NCBI RefSeq assembly: GCF_030020805.1
Contig: NZ_CP125098.1
Span: 200,001-264,000, forward strand
Direction: 5' to 3'
Length of the DNA stretch: 64,000 bases
From: Paenibacillus sp. RC67
Lineage (GTDB): Bacteria > Bacillota > Bacilli > Paenibacillales > NBRC-103111
Position 1 is the stretch's first letter. Every line of letters begins with the position of its first letter. Shown piece after piece: positions 1 through 11,076 of this stretch. A program made the translations under genes and the position numbers. The notes under the pieces are model-generated. The model had not been told where the DNA came from. It did no database searches and saw only the letters and a list, made by a program, of their open reading frames with translations.

Positions 1-62
1 ATCGAAATAAATGCGTAGAGCAATACACGTAGTGACGATTCTTCGGAATCGAATCATTAGCT
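1..62 (+). other. 3' end of the 16S-23S rRNA spacer
   Basis: This stretch lies immediately before the 23S gene and contains no tRNA. Bases 3-15 are the exact reverse complement of 3031-3043 downstream of 23S, so the two sides can pair to form the pre-23S processing stalk. The 16S gene, if present, lies to the left of the window. Confidence 0.8.
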
Positions 63-2983
<2,921 letters not shown>

Positions 2984-3089
2984 AAGATTCTGTGATGTGT
3001 ACAACATGCAGAAGTATCGCTCAACCAACGCGCATTTATTTCGTATCTAGTTTTCAGGGAACAAGCTAACTTGTTTTCTTAAGTCTCAT
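2984..3089 (+). other. 23S to tRNA spacer with pre-23S processing stem; no 5S gene
   Basis: Bases 3031-3043 pair perfectly with 3-15 upstream of 23S (13 bp), as expected for the RNase III-type stalk that releases 23S. Bases 3047-3066 are the inverted complement of the boxA-like spacer that usually precedes 23S in bacilli, so the stalk probably continues to the left of the window. No 5S rRNA sequence is present here or among the tRNAs that follow. Confidence 0.75.
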
Positions 3090-3178
3090 GGAGAGATACC
3101 CAAGTGGCTATAAGGGGACCCTCTGCTAAGGGGTTAGACTGCGTAAGTGGTGCGAGGGTTCGAATCCCTCTCTCTCCG
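3090..3178 (+). tRNA. tRNA-Ser (GCT)
   Basis: 89 nt with a long variable arm typical of serine tRNA. Acceptor GGAGAGA pairs with TCTCTCC, and the anticodon loop reads CTGCTAA. The 3' CCA is not encoded. Confidence 0.95.
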
Positions 3179-3197
3179 TAGTTGATTTTATTACTGT

Positions 3198-3274
3198 GGC
3201 GGCGTAGCTCAGCTGGCTAGAGCGTACGGTTCATACCCGTAAGGTCGGGGGTTCGATCCCCTCTGCCGCTACCA
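3198..3274 (+). tRNA. tRNA-Met (CAT), elongator type
   Basis: 77 nt with encoded CCA. Acceptor GGCGGCG pairs with TGCCGCT, and the anticodon is CAT. The sequence follows the bacillar elongator methionine tRNA rather than initiator tRNA. Confidence 0.93.
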
Positions 3275-3329
3275 TAATTTCTCTTGATTTTTTATGACAA
3301 AGTATGATATGATTCGACTTGTGTCACAT

Positions 3330-3405
3330 GGAGGCTTAGCTCAGCTGGGAGAGCATCTGCCTTACAAGCAGAGGGTCGGCGGTTCGATCCCGTCAGCCTC
3401 CACCA
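3330..3405 (+). tRNA. tRNA-Val (TAC)
   Basis: 76 nt cloverleaf with encoded CCA. The anticodon loop CTTACAA gives TAC. Confidence 0.96.
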
Positions 3406-3414
3406 TATAAATAT

Positions 3415-3490
<76 letters not shown>

Positions 3491-3504
3491 TGTTTGTCTA
3501 ATGC

Positions 3505-3581
3505 GGAGCCGTGGTGTAGAGGCCTAACATGCCTGCCTGTCACGCAGGAGACCGCGGGTTCGAATCCCGTCGGCTCCGCCA
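3505..3581 (+). tRNA. tRNA-Asp (GTC)
   Basis: 77 nt with encoded CCA. Acceptor GGAGCCG pairs with CGGCTCC, and the anticodon is GTC. Confidence 0.95.
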
Positions 3582-3627
3582 TTTCCTTAATAGAAATGAA
3601 CGAAATTGGACAAGATATAGTTTGTAA

Positions 3628-3703
<76 letters not shown>

Positions 3704-3737
3704 TAGGCTCTCTGCAGATGCAGATCAGCCCACATAT

Positions 3738-3822
3738 GGAGGCTTAGTGAAGTGGCTAAACACGGCAGACTGTAAATCTGCTCTCATCGAGTTCGGTGGT
3801 TCGAATCCATCAGCCTCCACCA
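3738..3822 (+). tRNA. tRNA-Tyr (GTA)
   Basis: 85 nt with encoded CCA and the long variable arm of bacterial tyrosine tRNA. The anticodon loop CTGTAAA gives GTA. Confidence 0.95.
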
Positions 3823-3830
3823 TTTCCTTT

Positions 3831-3903
3831 GAGTCATTAGCTCAGTTGGTAGAGCACCTGACTTTTAATCAGGGTGTCGTAGGTTCGAATCCTACATGAC
3901 TCA
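3831..3903 (+). tRNA. tRNA-Lys (TTT)
   Basis: 73 nt without encoded CCA. Acceptor GAGTCAT pairs with ATGACTC, and the anticodon loop CTTTTAA gives TTT. It is the last tRNA of the cluster, followed by a terminator. Confidence 0.95.
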
Positions 3904-3911
3904 TCCAAATA

Positions 3912-3933
3912 AGACCTGTAAGGGTCTTTTTTT
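3912..3933 (+). terminator. terminator of the rRNA/tRNA operon
   Basis: AGACC-TGTA-AGGGTCT hairpin followed by a run of T, eight bases after tRNA-Lys. Confidence 0.8.
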
Positions 3934-3972
3934 GTTTCTATAGTTTCAAAAACACGCAAATTTGAATAGCAA

Positions 3973-4003
3973 TAAAAAAAGGCGAATCCGTGTGGATCCG
4001 CCT
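3973..4003 (-). terminator. terminator of the yqgV-like gene
   Basis: Inverted repeat GGCGAATCC (3981-3989) and GGATCCGCC (3994-4002), with a T run on the minus strand at 3974-3980. It begins at the stop codon of the minus-strand gene. Confidence 0.85.
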
Positions 4004-4310
4004 ATTTTCTCATTTTCTCTGCTACCGATTTCATCTTTTGCTCCATGGAAGCAGCCTTGTCCCTACGGTCATCAATCTTGATGGCAGTAGATACCCGCTG
4101 AGCACCATGATTGAATGGCACCTCGTGAAGACGGCGGATAACCACCATTAAGTCGTCCAGCTCCCCTTCGATAATTGTGCTCATGGAAGTCATTTCATAA
4201 TGAATTGGCTCAGACGCTTGCTCAAGGACTTCCTGAATATCTGCTACATATTGGCTTAAGCTGGGTGTTGCTGTGCCAATAGGGATAATAGTGAATTCTA
4301 CAATTGCCAT
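4002..4310 (-). CDS. yqgV: thiamine-binding MTH1187/YqgV family protein
   Basis: A protein of 102 residues that matches the small ferredoxin-fold MTH1187/YqgV family, described as cytoplasmic thiamine-binding proteins. Visible family features are the N-terminal strand MAIVEFTIIPIGT, the segment IHYEMTSMSTIIEGE and the later EVPFNHGAQRVSTAIKIDDR. The start at 4310 is chosen because GGAGGAATTC lies just upstream on the minus strand and the product then begins at the family's first strand. A longer in-frame start at 4424 would add an unrelated 38-residue leader. It has its own promoter and terminator, so it is probably a single-gene unit downstream of the GMC operon. Family assignment is good; the physiological role is inferred. 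Confidence 0.85.
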   Translation of the reverse strand: MAIVEFTIIPIGTATPSLSQYVADIQEVLEQASEPIHYEMTSMSTIIEGELDDLMVVIRRLHEVPFNHGAQRVSTAIKIDDRRDKAASMEQKMKSVAEKMRK

Positions 4311-4352
4311 GAAGAATTCCTCCTGCCTAAAAGGGTTTACTTTGTCCCTTTT

Positions 4353-4381
4353 ATTGTATCCTTTCGTGCGCAGCGCAGCAA
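4353..4381 (-). promoter_or_regulatory. sigma-A promoter for the yqgV-like gene
   Basis: On the minus strand, TTGCTG (4376-4381) and TACAAT (4353-4358) are separated by 17 bases, about 40 bases upstream of the start codon. Confidence 0.6.
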
Positions 4382-4417
4382 ATAAAAGCCTCTTGCCCTG
4401 TGACGAAGGGAAGAGGC
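4380..4417 (-). terminator. terminator of the GMC oxidoreductase operon
   Basis: On the minus strand, GCCTCTT (4411-4417) pairs with AAGAGGC (4388-4394) and is followed by TTTTATTT. It lies just after the GMC stop codon. Confidence 0.75.
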
Positions 4418-4420
4418 CTA

Positions 4421-5992
4421 TCAAAGCTCAAAGCGTGCTGCTTTATTTCGGATATACTCCGCTGTTCGGGCCGCTAAAGCCATTACGGTATTCGTTGGAT
4501 TCCCTGCGCCGGATGTGACGAATAGGCTCGCATCGCAAACGAATAAATTGGGGATATCATGGGTTTGCCCGAATGAGTTTACAACAGACGACGTAGGGTC
4601 ATTTCCCATTCGACAGCCCCCCATCAGATGAGCGGTATCGGGTACGGTCATTTCCGGCTCTCCGCCTGCCGCTTCTAGAATAGCTTTCATTTTATTTACG
4701 GCATGCTGGATTAACCGACGATCGTTGTCCCCATAGCTGAAGGTCACCTTGGCTCTGGGGAGTCCGTGTTCATCTATCTCATTGCTTAATGCAATATGAT
4801 TGTTAGGATTAGGAAGAACTTCACCAACCATAGTGGCTCGTCCGTAATAGTTATAGTCAAGCATGATTTGCCGCAAACGTGAGCCCCACACAGGGCTGCT
4901 GGATGATTGAGTTACTCCTCGAGCAAAACTGACAGGTCGCGCCCCATGAGAGTGTAAAGTATAGCCTCTTACAAAATCATGTTCAGAAGAGGTTTTATAG
5001 AAATCCTGTGTACTAGCCAATACTGGAGTTCCTTTGTACAGTCGAATGTCCTCTTTAAATTTGGCGTAAACGTCGTGACTGCTATGGGTCATGATGGCTT
5101 TTCCAACCCATCCGCTGCTGTTCGCAAGACCGTCAGGAAATTGGGCATTAGCTGAATTGAAAAGCAGTCTAGGGGTCTCTACAACATAAGCAGAGAGAAT
5201 AACCGTCCGGGCCTTCTGTTCATACGTCGTTCCGTTATGAATGAAGCTAACGCCTGCGGCTCTTCCATCCGCTTTCATTACTATTTGAGTTACCATACAG
5301 TCGGCGAGCACTTCCGCTCCGGCACGGATTGCTTTTGGAATATGTACGATGAGGGTGCTGAATTTGGCATTAGGCATGCAGCCTTGATTGCAGAACCCTC
5401 TATTAATGCAGGGGGGCCTATCCTCGAAGGGTGCCGACAAAATAGCTAACGGTGTAACGGCCGAGCGGATGCCCAGTTTTTCACAGCCTTTTTGAAACAT
5501 AAATGCGTTGGGGCTTAGTCTGTCGCGCTCTGGGTAGGGATAAGGACCGTGAAAATTGCCCCATGGAAAGTGCCTGGGCCCGGCGACTGCAATTTCTTTT
5601 TCCACTTTTTCGTAGTATGGAGCTAGATCTTCATAACGAATAGGCCAGTCCTCGGCAATGCCGTCGAGTGTCTTAGCTTGAAAGTCAGTATCATGAAACC
5701 TGAGAAAGACGCCTGTAAAATGGACTGTGCCTCCTCCAACGCCTCTTCCGGAGTTATTGTGGCCCATCTGTAAAGGATCTTCGCCGGCAACGATACGGGT
5801 ATCCTGCCATCCTAACCGCTGCATGGACAGTTCGTCGCTAGCAAAATCTTTTTGTGGATCGAGAAAGGGGCCTGCATCCAGAACGACGACACTCATCCCG
5901 GCTTCACTCAGTTCTTTGGCAAGGACTCCGCCTGCTGCCCCAGCACCTACAATAACAATATCGACTTCTTGTCCTTCATATTTACGCTTCAT
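4421..5992 (-). CDS. GMC-family oxidoreductase, gluconate 2-dehydrogenase flavoprotein-like
   Basis: A 523-residue FAD-dependent dehydrogenase of the glucose-methanol-choline family. The N-terminal dinucleotide-binding motif VIVGAGAAGGVLAKELSEAG is followed by GRGVGGGTVHFTG. A cysteine-rich CINRGFCNQGC segment is typical of membrane sugar-acid dehydrogenase flavoproteins. The C-terminal GMC region reads HLMGGCRMG and later GAGNPTNTVMALAARTAEY. No secretion signal is visible. The start at 5992 overlaps the upstream gene by 11 bases (stop TAA at 5982-5984), with GGGAGG upstream. The gene below it on the plus coordinate is separately transcribed. Substrate is not readable from sequence; gluconate, a keto-acid or another polyol are possible. 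Electrons probably pass to the partner subunits encoded upstream. Confidence 0.85.
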   Translation of the reverse strand: MKRKYEGQEVDIVIVGAGAAGGVLAKELSEAGMSVVVLDAGPFLDPQKDFASDELSMQRLGWQDTRIVAGEDPLQMGHNNSGRGVGGGTVHFTGVFLRFHDTDFQAKTLDGIAEDWPIRYEDLAPYYEKVEKEIAVAGPRHFPWGNFHGPYPYPERDRLSPNAFMFQKGCEKLGIRSAVTPLAILSAPFEDRPPCINRGFCNQGCMPNAKFSTLIVHIPKAIRAGAEVLADCMVTQIVMKADGRAAGVSFIHNGTTYEQKARTVILSAYVVETPRLLFNSANAQFPDGLANSSGWVGKAIMTHSSHDVYAKFKEDIRLYKGTPVLASTQDFYKTSSEHDFVRGYTLHSHGARPVSFARGVTQSSSSPVWGSRLRQIMLDYNYYGRATMVGEVLPNPNNHIALSNEIDEHGLPRAKVTFSYGDNDRRLIQHAVNKMKAILEAAGGEPEMTVPDTAHLMGGCRMGNDPTSSVVNSFGQTHDIPNLFVCDASLFVTSGAGNPTNTVMALAARTAEYIRNKAARFEL

Positions 5993-6584
5993 ACTTAGGC
6001 TTCGCCTCCCACGGGTCCAATTGTCCGGGATGCATACGCACATATCCTCGAGGATAAGCAGGCCCGCCGTACCCGATCTCTGACCATACGCGGGGATGAG
6101 AATAGTACGCTTCGGTAGTTAGATCGAGCAGTTTTTGGAAAAATACCTTTTGAGGGACGTGCTTCCACATGTCGTGTGGCAAAGCGTCTTCTTCACTGAC
6201 GGAAGTCATGACTTGCTGTTGTCGCTCTGCTTCAAGATGAAAGAAGCGTTCAGTATAAAGAACCTGGCACGCATCATCAAGCGCCCCCATACCGGCCCTG
6301 ATTAGAACAGCGGCTTTAGGGACGCCTGACTTTCTCTCGCTCTCGATGCCTGCAGATAAGGTTCGATCGATATGTTCAATGACAAATTGTATGATTTCAC
6401 CGCGATCGTCATCCATCAGAAAGGAACACCAGGCTCGAAGCATCTCTGCCTCCATGACGGACAAGAACGAGTAATCCCCGCCTGTATGCAGCCTTTCGTT
6501 CACAATGGAACGGGTATTTTGATCCCATTCATGCTGAGCTGACATAATATCGTAGGTTGGGTACCGGCTGATTTTTGGATTCAT
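5982..6584 (-). CDS. gluconate 2-dehydrogenase subunit 3 family protein
   Basis: A 200-residue protein resembling the small subunit (subunit 3 family) that accompanies GMC-type sugar-acid dehydrogenases. The body is helical and hydrophilic, with segments such as SFLSVMEAEMLRAWCSFLMDDD and DMWKHVPQKVFFQKLLDLTTEAYYSHPRVWSEIGYGGPAYPRGYV (quoted in part); the YYSHP...GYGGPAYP stretch is the most family-like. Unlike many relatives it has no visible Tat signal, so the complex appears cytoplasmic or bound on the inner face. The start at 6584 is supported by GGAGGTGACTC. It follows the membrane gene by 5 bases and overlaps the flavoprotein gene, so the three are translationally coupled. Confidence 0.75.
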   Translation of the reverse strand: MNPKISRYPTYDIMSAQHEWDQNTRSIVNERLHTGGDYSFLSVMEAEMLRAWCSFLMDDDRGEIIQFVIEHIDRTLSAGIESERKSGVPKAAVLIRAGMGALDDACQVLYTERFFHLEAERQQQVMTSVSEEDALPHDMWKHVPQKVFFQKLLDLTTEAYYSHPRVWSEIGYGGPAYPRGYVRMHPGQLDPWEAKPKYEA

Positions 6585-6589
6585 ATGAG

Positions 6590-6985
6590 TCACCTCCAAT
6601 ACATAACTAGTAAGCCTAGAGCGCACATGGCGATGAATAGAACAGGTAGAATGACGGGAGGACCGACTAAAAAGTTACGCATGTTAAACCCTCCAACTCT
6701 TACGCCGACTCCATGGAAATGATAGTAGAAGCCTACGGAGCCAATGACGACACCCATCCACATAAGTGCAGTAAACAGTAAGAATAGCCATTCGACTCGT
6801 ATTAGCGCCAGTACAATGCCGGTAAGACTGAACAATGGAGCGGTTACGACAGGCAGCCACATGGACTTATGATGGAAATTTTGCCGATAATGGGACAGCG
6901 TAACTTGAGCACCTATGGCGATAAAGGCGATCCCTACAAATAAAATGACCATACGATCCAGTGTCCAATAGGTCCAGTGCTGCAC
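6590..6985 (-). CDS. small four-helix membrane protein of the GMC operon
   Basis: A 131-residue integral membrane protein that I do not recognise as a named family. Four hydrophobic segments are visible at about residues 11-30, 43-62, 66-88 and 108-129. Histidines lie at loop edges (HYRQNFHHK, FYYHFHG) and could bind haem or metal, but no classical cytochrome motif is present. The start is GTG at 6985 with GGAGGAAAA upstream. Its stop codon is embedded in the ribosome binding site of the subunit-3 gene. The position in the operon suggests a membrane anchor or electron acceptor replacing the cytochrome c subunit found in proteobacterial gluconate dehydrogenases; that is inference. Confidence 0.7.
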   Translation of the reverse strand: MQHWTYWTLDRMVILFVGIAFIAIGAQVTLSHYRQNFHHKSMWLPVVTAPLFSLTGIVLALIRVEWLFLLFTALMWMGVVIGSVGFYYHFHGVGVRVGGFNMRNFLVGPPVILPVLFIAMCALGLLVMYWR

Positions 6986-7003
6986 TTAATTTTCCTCCAT
7001 TCG

Positions 7004-8266
7004 TCAGACGGTGTTTTGGGGCAACTGAGGATACGTTAAAGAGCCGTAAGGCATCAGTGCAACGGTTTTTCCTTTTGTGGAGATAAACTCGTCGAAGACT
7101 TGCTGGATGTCGTCTGTAGGCAGCAGCCCGAGCAGTTCGACGATGGAACGAGGCACAGCTGAATATAAATATACGCGCTGCTTGGAAAGAACCTCATCTA
7201 AATGAAGAATTTTATGGGCTCCGAGCTGAAATTGCTGCTGCAGCTTCTCAACCATGCTCTGACGGTCTTTCATGGTTTCTACCCAAAACTGAAAAACGCC
7301 ATTCCCCAGCATTTCTGAGCATTCCGCAACCATGATGATGGTACCGCCCTTCTTCGTAAGCGTGGATGCATTACGCAGCGCTTTGATAGCCTGATACAAT
7401 TGCAGGTCTTTGGGATGGCCGCCAGGAGAGACTATGGTCATATCGTAAGCGTGCGGGACAGGAACCAAAAAACGGGATGAAGCACGGCTAATCAGCGTTC
7501 TATGGGCAGCTATGACCTCGCCTGCGGCAGCCTCCAGTACATGCTTTTCATGATTGACTACAACATTGAGCAAAAAATCGACTGAAAGAAAACGGAGCCC
7601 TTCTTCCATATCTTTATGAATCGGATTATCCGGCTCGCCAGGCACGGCCTTATAGTGCTGCGACAAGCTGTGGTTATGCTCGATGCACCTTTGGGAGGCG
7701 ATGCCCGGGATAAGTGCCTTGATACCTCCTGAAATCCCTGCCAGGGCATGAGGCTCGATATTGCCAGTGACAATCCTAAGGTCTGCTTTTACAGCCAGCC
7801 TGTTGATTTCAATCGGTGTACCTGATGAACTTGTTCCGAGCAGAATGCAATCTTCGGAAGCGGCTGAATGATTGTGAACACGGATTCGTCCGTATACAGA
7901 AGATCCAACCAAATTTTTCATCTCTTCAGGAGTGTGTTTCCGATGCATCCCCAAAGCAATAATAATATCGATAGACACGTCTGGAATACCAGCTTGATTA
8001 AGCTCCTGCAGAAGCGGCGGAAGCAGCAGATGGCTTGGGCAAAGGCGGGTTCCATCACTGATGATAATAACCGCGCTATCGCGCCCTACTGCAAGCTCAG
8101 AAAGTTTAGCCGTGCCAATAGGCTTGGACAAGGCGTGTGCAATCCGATTTTGTGATGATTGGAGCGATCCGTCCTCTTCGGCCATACGGTAGGTTATCGT
8201 ATCTATTGGCAGAGTGTCAGGTACTGAGAGAGGTAGGGTCGTCTTGCCGTAGGGTAAATGAAACAT
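7004..8266 (-). CDS. LarA-like nickel-pincer lactate racemase family protein
   Basis: A 420-residue member of the LarA family, whose founding member racemises lactate with a nickel-pincer nucleotide cofactor. The expected ligands and catalytic residues are in place: His108 in GMHRKHT, His173 in GNIEPHALAG, Lys183 in GGIKALIPG and His197/His199 in RCIEHNH. These fit the H108, H174, K184 and H200 of the Lactobacillus enzyme closely. The substrate could be another 2-hydroxy acid. It is the first gene of a minus-strand run continuing with the GMC set after 18 bases, so racemisation may feed the dehydrogenase. No cofactor-making larB, larC or larE is in the window. AAGAGG precedes the ATG. Confidence 0.8.
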   Translation of the reverse strand: MFHLPYGKTTLPLSVPDTLPIDTITYRMAEEDGSLQSSQNRIAHALSKPIGTAKLSELAVGRDSAVIIISDGTRLCPSHLLLPPLLQELNQAGIPDVSIDIIIALGMHRKHTPEEMKNLVGSSVYGRIRVHNHSAASEDCILLGTSSSGTPIEINRLAVKADLRIVTGNIEPHALAGISGGIKALIPGIASQRCIEHNHSLSQHYKAVPGEPDNPIHKDMEEGLRFLSVDFLLNVVVNHEKHVLEAAAGEVIAAHRTLISRASSRFLVPVPHAYDMTIVSPGGHPKDLQLYQAIKALRNASTLTKKGGTIIMVAECSEMLGNGVFQFWVETMKDRQSMVEKLQQQFQLGAHKILHLDEVLSKQRVYLYSAVPRSIVELLGLLPTDDIQQVFDEFISTKGKTVALMPYGSLTYPQLPQNTV

Positions 8267-8537
8267 GGCAGCCTCTTCTTATGTTGATATTCGAACAATT
8301 CAATTATTACCAATAGCATCGAAAATATCCTAGAGTATAAGCCCATTCTAAGTAATAGGCGTATGTGAAATATTGGATTTTGGTTTGGTTGCAGAAAGAT
8401 TGGTTTGAAAAAGAAGAGGGGACGGGTTTAAACAAAAGGTTTCAAAGGAACCGAAAAGCTTTTTTTGTTTTATGCTGTGGCTTTTTTTGCTATGATTGAA
8501 TTATATAGATAAATACACTTACGTTGGGAGTTCGGGT

Positions 8538-9653
8538 ATGGACTGGGAACCGCTAAGGCAGCAGCTTGAACAAATATTTGATGCACCCGTAAGGTTGGCG
8601 AGATGGACATGGGAACAATGGCTAAGAGAGGCGGATACCGAAGCATTAGGCAAGGGTGCGCCACCCAAAAGCTTGCAAAAGGAGCAGCAGTTTGTTTTTT
8701 TATTACATAAGGATGGTTCGGATGCGTTAGTTCTAAGTATTGAAGCGGACCGCGTTAATCAAGCGGAGCGTCAATTGGTGGAGCTCATGCTGGAATCGAA
8801 TCGATTGCAGGAGAAGAAGCCTCTCGCATCTATAAGTGAAGAAGAGCGCAAGGTAGGGATGGTCCGAGATTGGTTCAAGCAGCAGCAAGACTTAGGATTG
8901 AGCCATGCGGAGATGCCGGATTCGCTTGTCTCGCAGCTATCGCTTTATTCAACTAAAATTCCGCTGTTATTGTACGGCGACTATTCGCAATCCCGGAGAG
9001 TCAGCTACCAGGAGCTCAAGAAGCTGCTGGAGTCATTTTTTGATGCAGAGATGATTCTGGTTCCCTTAATGGATAAGGAGTGGCTAATACTCGGTTCGGA
9101 AAAAATGCTGACGATGGATACCAACGATGATAGGGACTTTGGAGAAGAAGACAGCATAGAAGATACGTTGGCTGCTATTGGCTATGGCCTTCACGAAATG
9201 CTTGAAAACGAATGGGTTGGCGACAGCCACTTGGCTATTCACTATCCGATTATGCCTGCCAAATCCCTCTATGCAACCGTGCTGCAGCTAAGAGAAACGA
9301 TGATGCTCGGACGCACTTATCACATGGGCAGTAATATGCATCTTCCATGGATGCTGCAGCTGGAGAAGCTCATTAACCTGATTCCTGAGGGGGAAAAAGC
9401 GAGCTTTCTCGAACGCGTGCTGAAGCGGCTCGATGCGGTACTCGATACGGAGACCATGACGACGCTCGAGCAATTTTTTCAATTGGACTGCAACGTTAGC
9501 GAAACGGCCAAGAAGCTTTACATTCATAGGAATACGCTTTTGTACCGGTTGGACAAGTTTAAGCAGGAGACCGGACTGGATGTCCGGACCTTTAATGACG
9601 CGGTTTTGGTCAAGATTGCATTGCTATTGTACAAAGTAACGAAAAGAAAGTGA
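8538..9653 (+). CDS. PucR/CdaR-type helix-turn-helix transcriptional regulator
   Basis: A 371-residue cytoplasmic regulator. The C-terminal end is a PucR/CdaR-like helix-turn-helix: TLEQFFQLDCNVSETAKKLYIHRNTLLYRLDKFK (residues about 310-345, quoted in two parts of the same segment), where YIHRNTLLYRL is the family signature. The N-terminal two thirds has no obvious membrane segment and is probably a sensory region. I start it at ATG 8538, with GGGAG seven bases upstream; a TTG at 8496 is in frame but lacks a ribosome binding site. It diverges from the larA/GMC genes, and regulators of this family often control neighbouring sugar-acid or hydroxy-acid genes, so it may regulate them. That target is inferred. 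Confidence 0.8.
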   Translation: MDWEPLRQQLEQIFDAPVRLARWTWEQWLREADTEALGKGAPPKSLQKEQQFVFLLHKDGSDALVLSIEADRVNQAERQLVELMLESNRLQEKKPLASISEEERKVGMVRDWFKQQQDLGLSHAEMPDSLVSQLSLYSTKIPLLLYGDYSQSRRVSYQELKKLLESFFDAEMILVPLMDKEWLILGSEKMLTMDTNDDRDFGEEDSIEDTLAAIGYGLHEMLENEWVGDSHLAIHYPIMPAKSLYATVLQLRETMMLGRTYHMGSNMHLPWMLQLEKLINLIPEGEKASFLERVLKRLDAVLDTETMTTLEQFFQLDCNVSETAKKLYIHRNTLLYRLDKFKQETGLDVRTFNDAVLVKIALLLYKVTKRK

Positions 9654-9658
9654 TTTTT

Positions 9659-9683
9659 TTGTGAAGATTGTGCATAGTCACAA
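9659..9683. repeat. inverted repeat TTGTGA-N13-TCACAA upstream of the msmX-like gene
   Basis: TTGTGA (9659-9664) and TCACAA (9678-9683) are exact inverse complements with 13 bases between. It sits between the regulator stop codon and the ATPase start, next to a weak promoter candidate (TAGTCA 9675-9680, TAAGAT 9698-9703, spacing 17). It could be an operator or a weak terminator. Confidence 0.4.
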
Positions 9684-9743
9684 ATCCATTCCTACGGTAA
9701 GATAACAATATAACTTGATACTAAACTCGTAGGGGGAATAACC

Positions 9744-10862
9744 ATGGCAGGTGTACGTTTAAACCACATCGTTAAAAGATACGCAGGTGCTGAAGAAGCG
9801 ACAGTGAAAGATTTTCATCTTGAAATCAAAGATAAAGAGTTTTTGGTTCTTGTAGGCGCATCCGGTTGCGGTAAGTCCACAACTCTTCGTATGATTGCAG
9901 GTTTGGAAGAGATCACTGAAGGCGAACTTTACATTGGCGACCGTTTGGTAAACGACGTTGCACCTAAAGACCGCGACATCGCGATGGTTTTCCAATCTTA
10001 CGCTTTGTATCCACACATGAACGTGTATCAAAACATGGCTTTTGGTTTGAAGCTTCGTAAATTCAAAAAGTCTGACATCGACGCTCGCGTACGCGAAGCT
10101 GCAAAAATCCTTGATATCGAGCATTTGCTGGATCGTAAACCAAAGGCTCTTTCCGGTGGTCAACGTCAACGTGTTGCCTTGGGTCGTGCGATCGTTCGTG
10201 AACCGCAAGTGTTCTTGATGGATGAGCCGTTGTCCAACTTGGATGCTAAATTGCGCGTACAAATGCGTGCTGAGATCAGCAAATTGCACAAACGTCTTGA
10301 AACAACGATCATCTACGTAACGCATGACCAAACAGAAGCTATGACCATGGGCGATCGTATCGTTGTTATGGATAAAGGGATTATTCAACAAGCAGCTACA
10401 CCTGAAGAAATCTACAACTACCCGTTGAATATGTTCGTTGCGGGCTTCATCGGATCTCCTTCCATGAACTTTGTAACAGGTTCTTTGGCAGATCAAGGCG
10501 GCAGCATCTACTTCAAAGCAAACGGTGTTAACGTAGAAGTACCTGAAGGCAAAGCAAAATCGCTTCGTGATTATGTTGGTAAAGAAGTCGTTATGGGCGT
10601 TCGTCCTGAAGATTTCCACGAAGAGCCAGTATTCCTGGAAGCTTCCCCTAACACAATCGTGAACGCGCACATCGAGGTTTCTGAGAACCTGGGTCACGAA
10701 ATGTTCTTGTACTTGAACGGTATTGGCAAAAACAGCGTAGTTGCTCGTGTTGATGGCCGTGCAGGATTTAAAGAAGGTACAAACGTTAAATTGGCGATCG
10801 ATATGAACAAAGTTCACTTCTTCGATCAACAAACGACTTTGTCCATCCTTGCAAATAACTAA
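9744..10862 (+). CDS. msmX: sugar ABC transporter ATP-binding protein, MsmX/UgpC type
   Basis: A 372-residue ATPase of the carbohydrate-uptake ABC class, probably shared by several sugar transporters as MsmX is in Bacillus. Walker [11 protein letters not shown]-loop [16 protein letters not shown], signature [15 protein letters not shown], Walker [17 protein letters not shown] and switch [12 protein letters not shown] are all intact. The C-terminal third is the regulatory OB-fold region of MalK-like proteins. TAGGGGGAATAACC precedes the ATG. Codon use is strongly biased in the manner of the glycolytic genes in this window, suggesting high expression. No permease or binding protein is adjacent, which fits a shared ATPase. 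Confidence 0.92.
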   Translation: MAGVRLNHIVKRYAGAEEATVKDFHLEIKDKEFLVLVGASGCGKSTTLRMIAGLEEITEGELYIGDRLVNDVAPKDRDIAMVFQSYALYPHMNVYQNMAFGLKLRKFKKSDIDARVREAAKILDIEHLLDRKPKALSGGQRQRVALGRAIVREPQVFLMDEPLSNLDAKLRVQMRAEISKLHKRLETTIIYVTHDQTEAMTMGDRIVVMDKGIIQQAATPEEIYNYPLNMFVAGFIGSPSMNFVTGSLADQGGSIYFKANGVNVEVPEGKAKSLRDYVGKEVVMGVRPEDFHEEPVFLEASPNTIVNAHIEVSENLGHEMFLYLNGIGKNSVVARVDGRAGFKEGTNVKLAIDMNKVHFFDQQTTLSILANN

Positions 10863-10874
10863 TTCATATAGCAG

Positions 10875-10904
10875 AAAGGCCAGTCACAGTGACTGGCCTT
10901 TTTT
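10875..10904 (+). terminator. terminator of the msmX-like gene
   Basis: AAAGGCCAGTCAC followed directly by AGTGACTGGCCTTTTTT: a long GC-rich hairpin with a T run, 13 bases after the stop codon. Confidence 0.9.
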
Positions 10905-11015
10905 CATATCTGCATGTCAGTACGCCCTGAGAATGGGTGAAGCCGAGCCTGCAAGTAAAGAAACTCAAGTAACATAGATAGTTGAAGGGGACCAATCCGG
11001 AAGGATGATGATAAA

Positions 11016-11064
11016 CAAAAGCAGCCCCCTTATTCCCAACAGATGGGCCACAAGGGAGCTGCTT
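11016..11064 (-). terminator. terminator of the yeiH-like gene
   Basis: On the minus strand AAGCAGCTCCCTT pairs with AAGGGGGCTGCTT, followed by TTGTTT. It lies 12 bases beyond the stop codon. Confidence 0.75.
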
Positions 11065-11076
11065 ATTGAATAGCTT

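Noticed and set aside
6044..6626. Longer N-termini for the GMC flavoprotein (from 6043) and subunit 3 (from 6626)
   Set aside because: Internal starts with good ribosome binding sites match family beginnings; the extensions overlap upstream coding sequence.
9759..10832. 357-codon open frame opposite the msmX-like gene
   Set aside because: It has no ribosome binding site or family resemblance and arises from the codon bias of the real gene.
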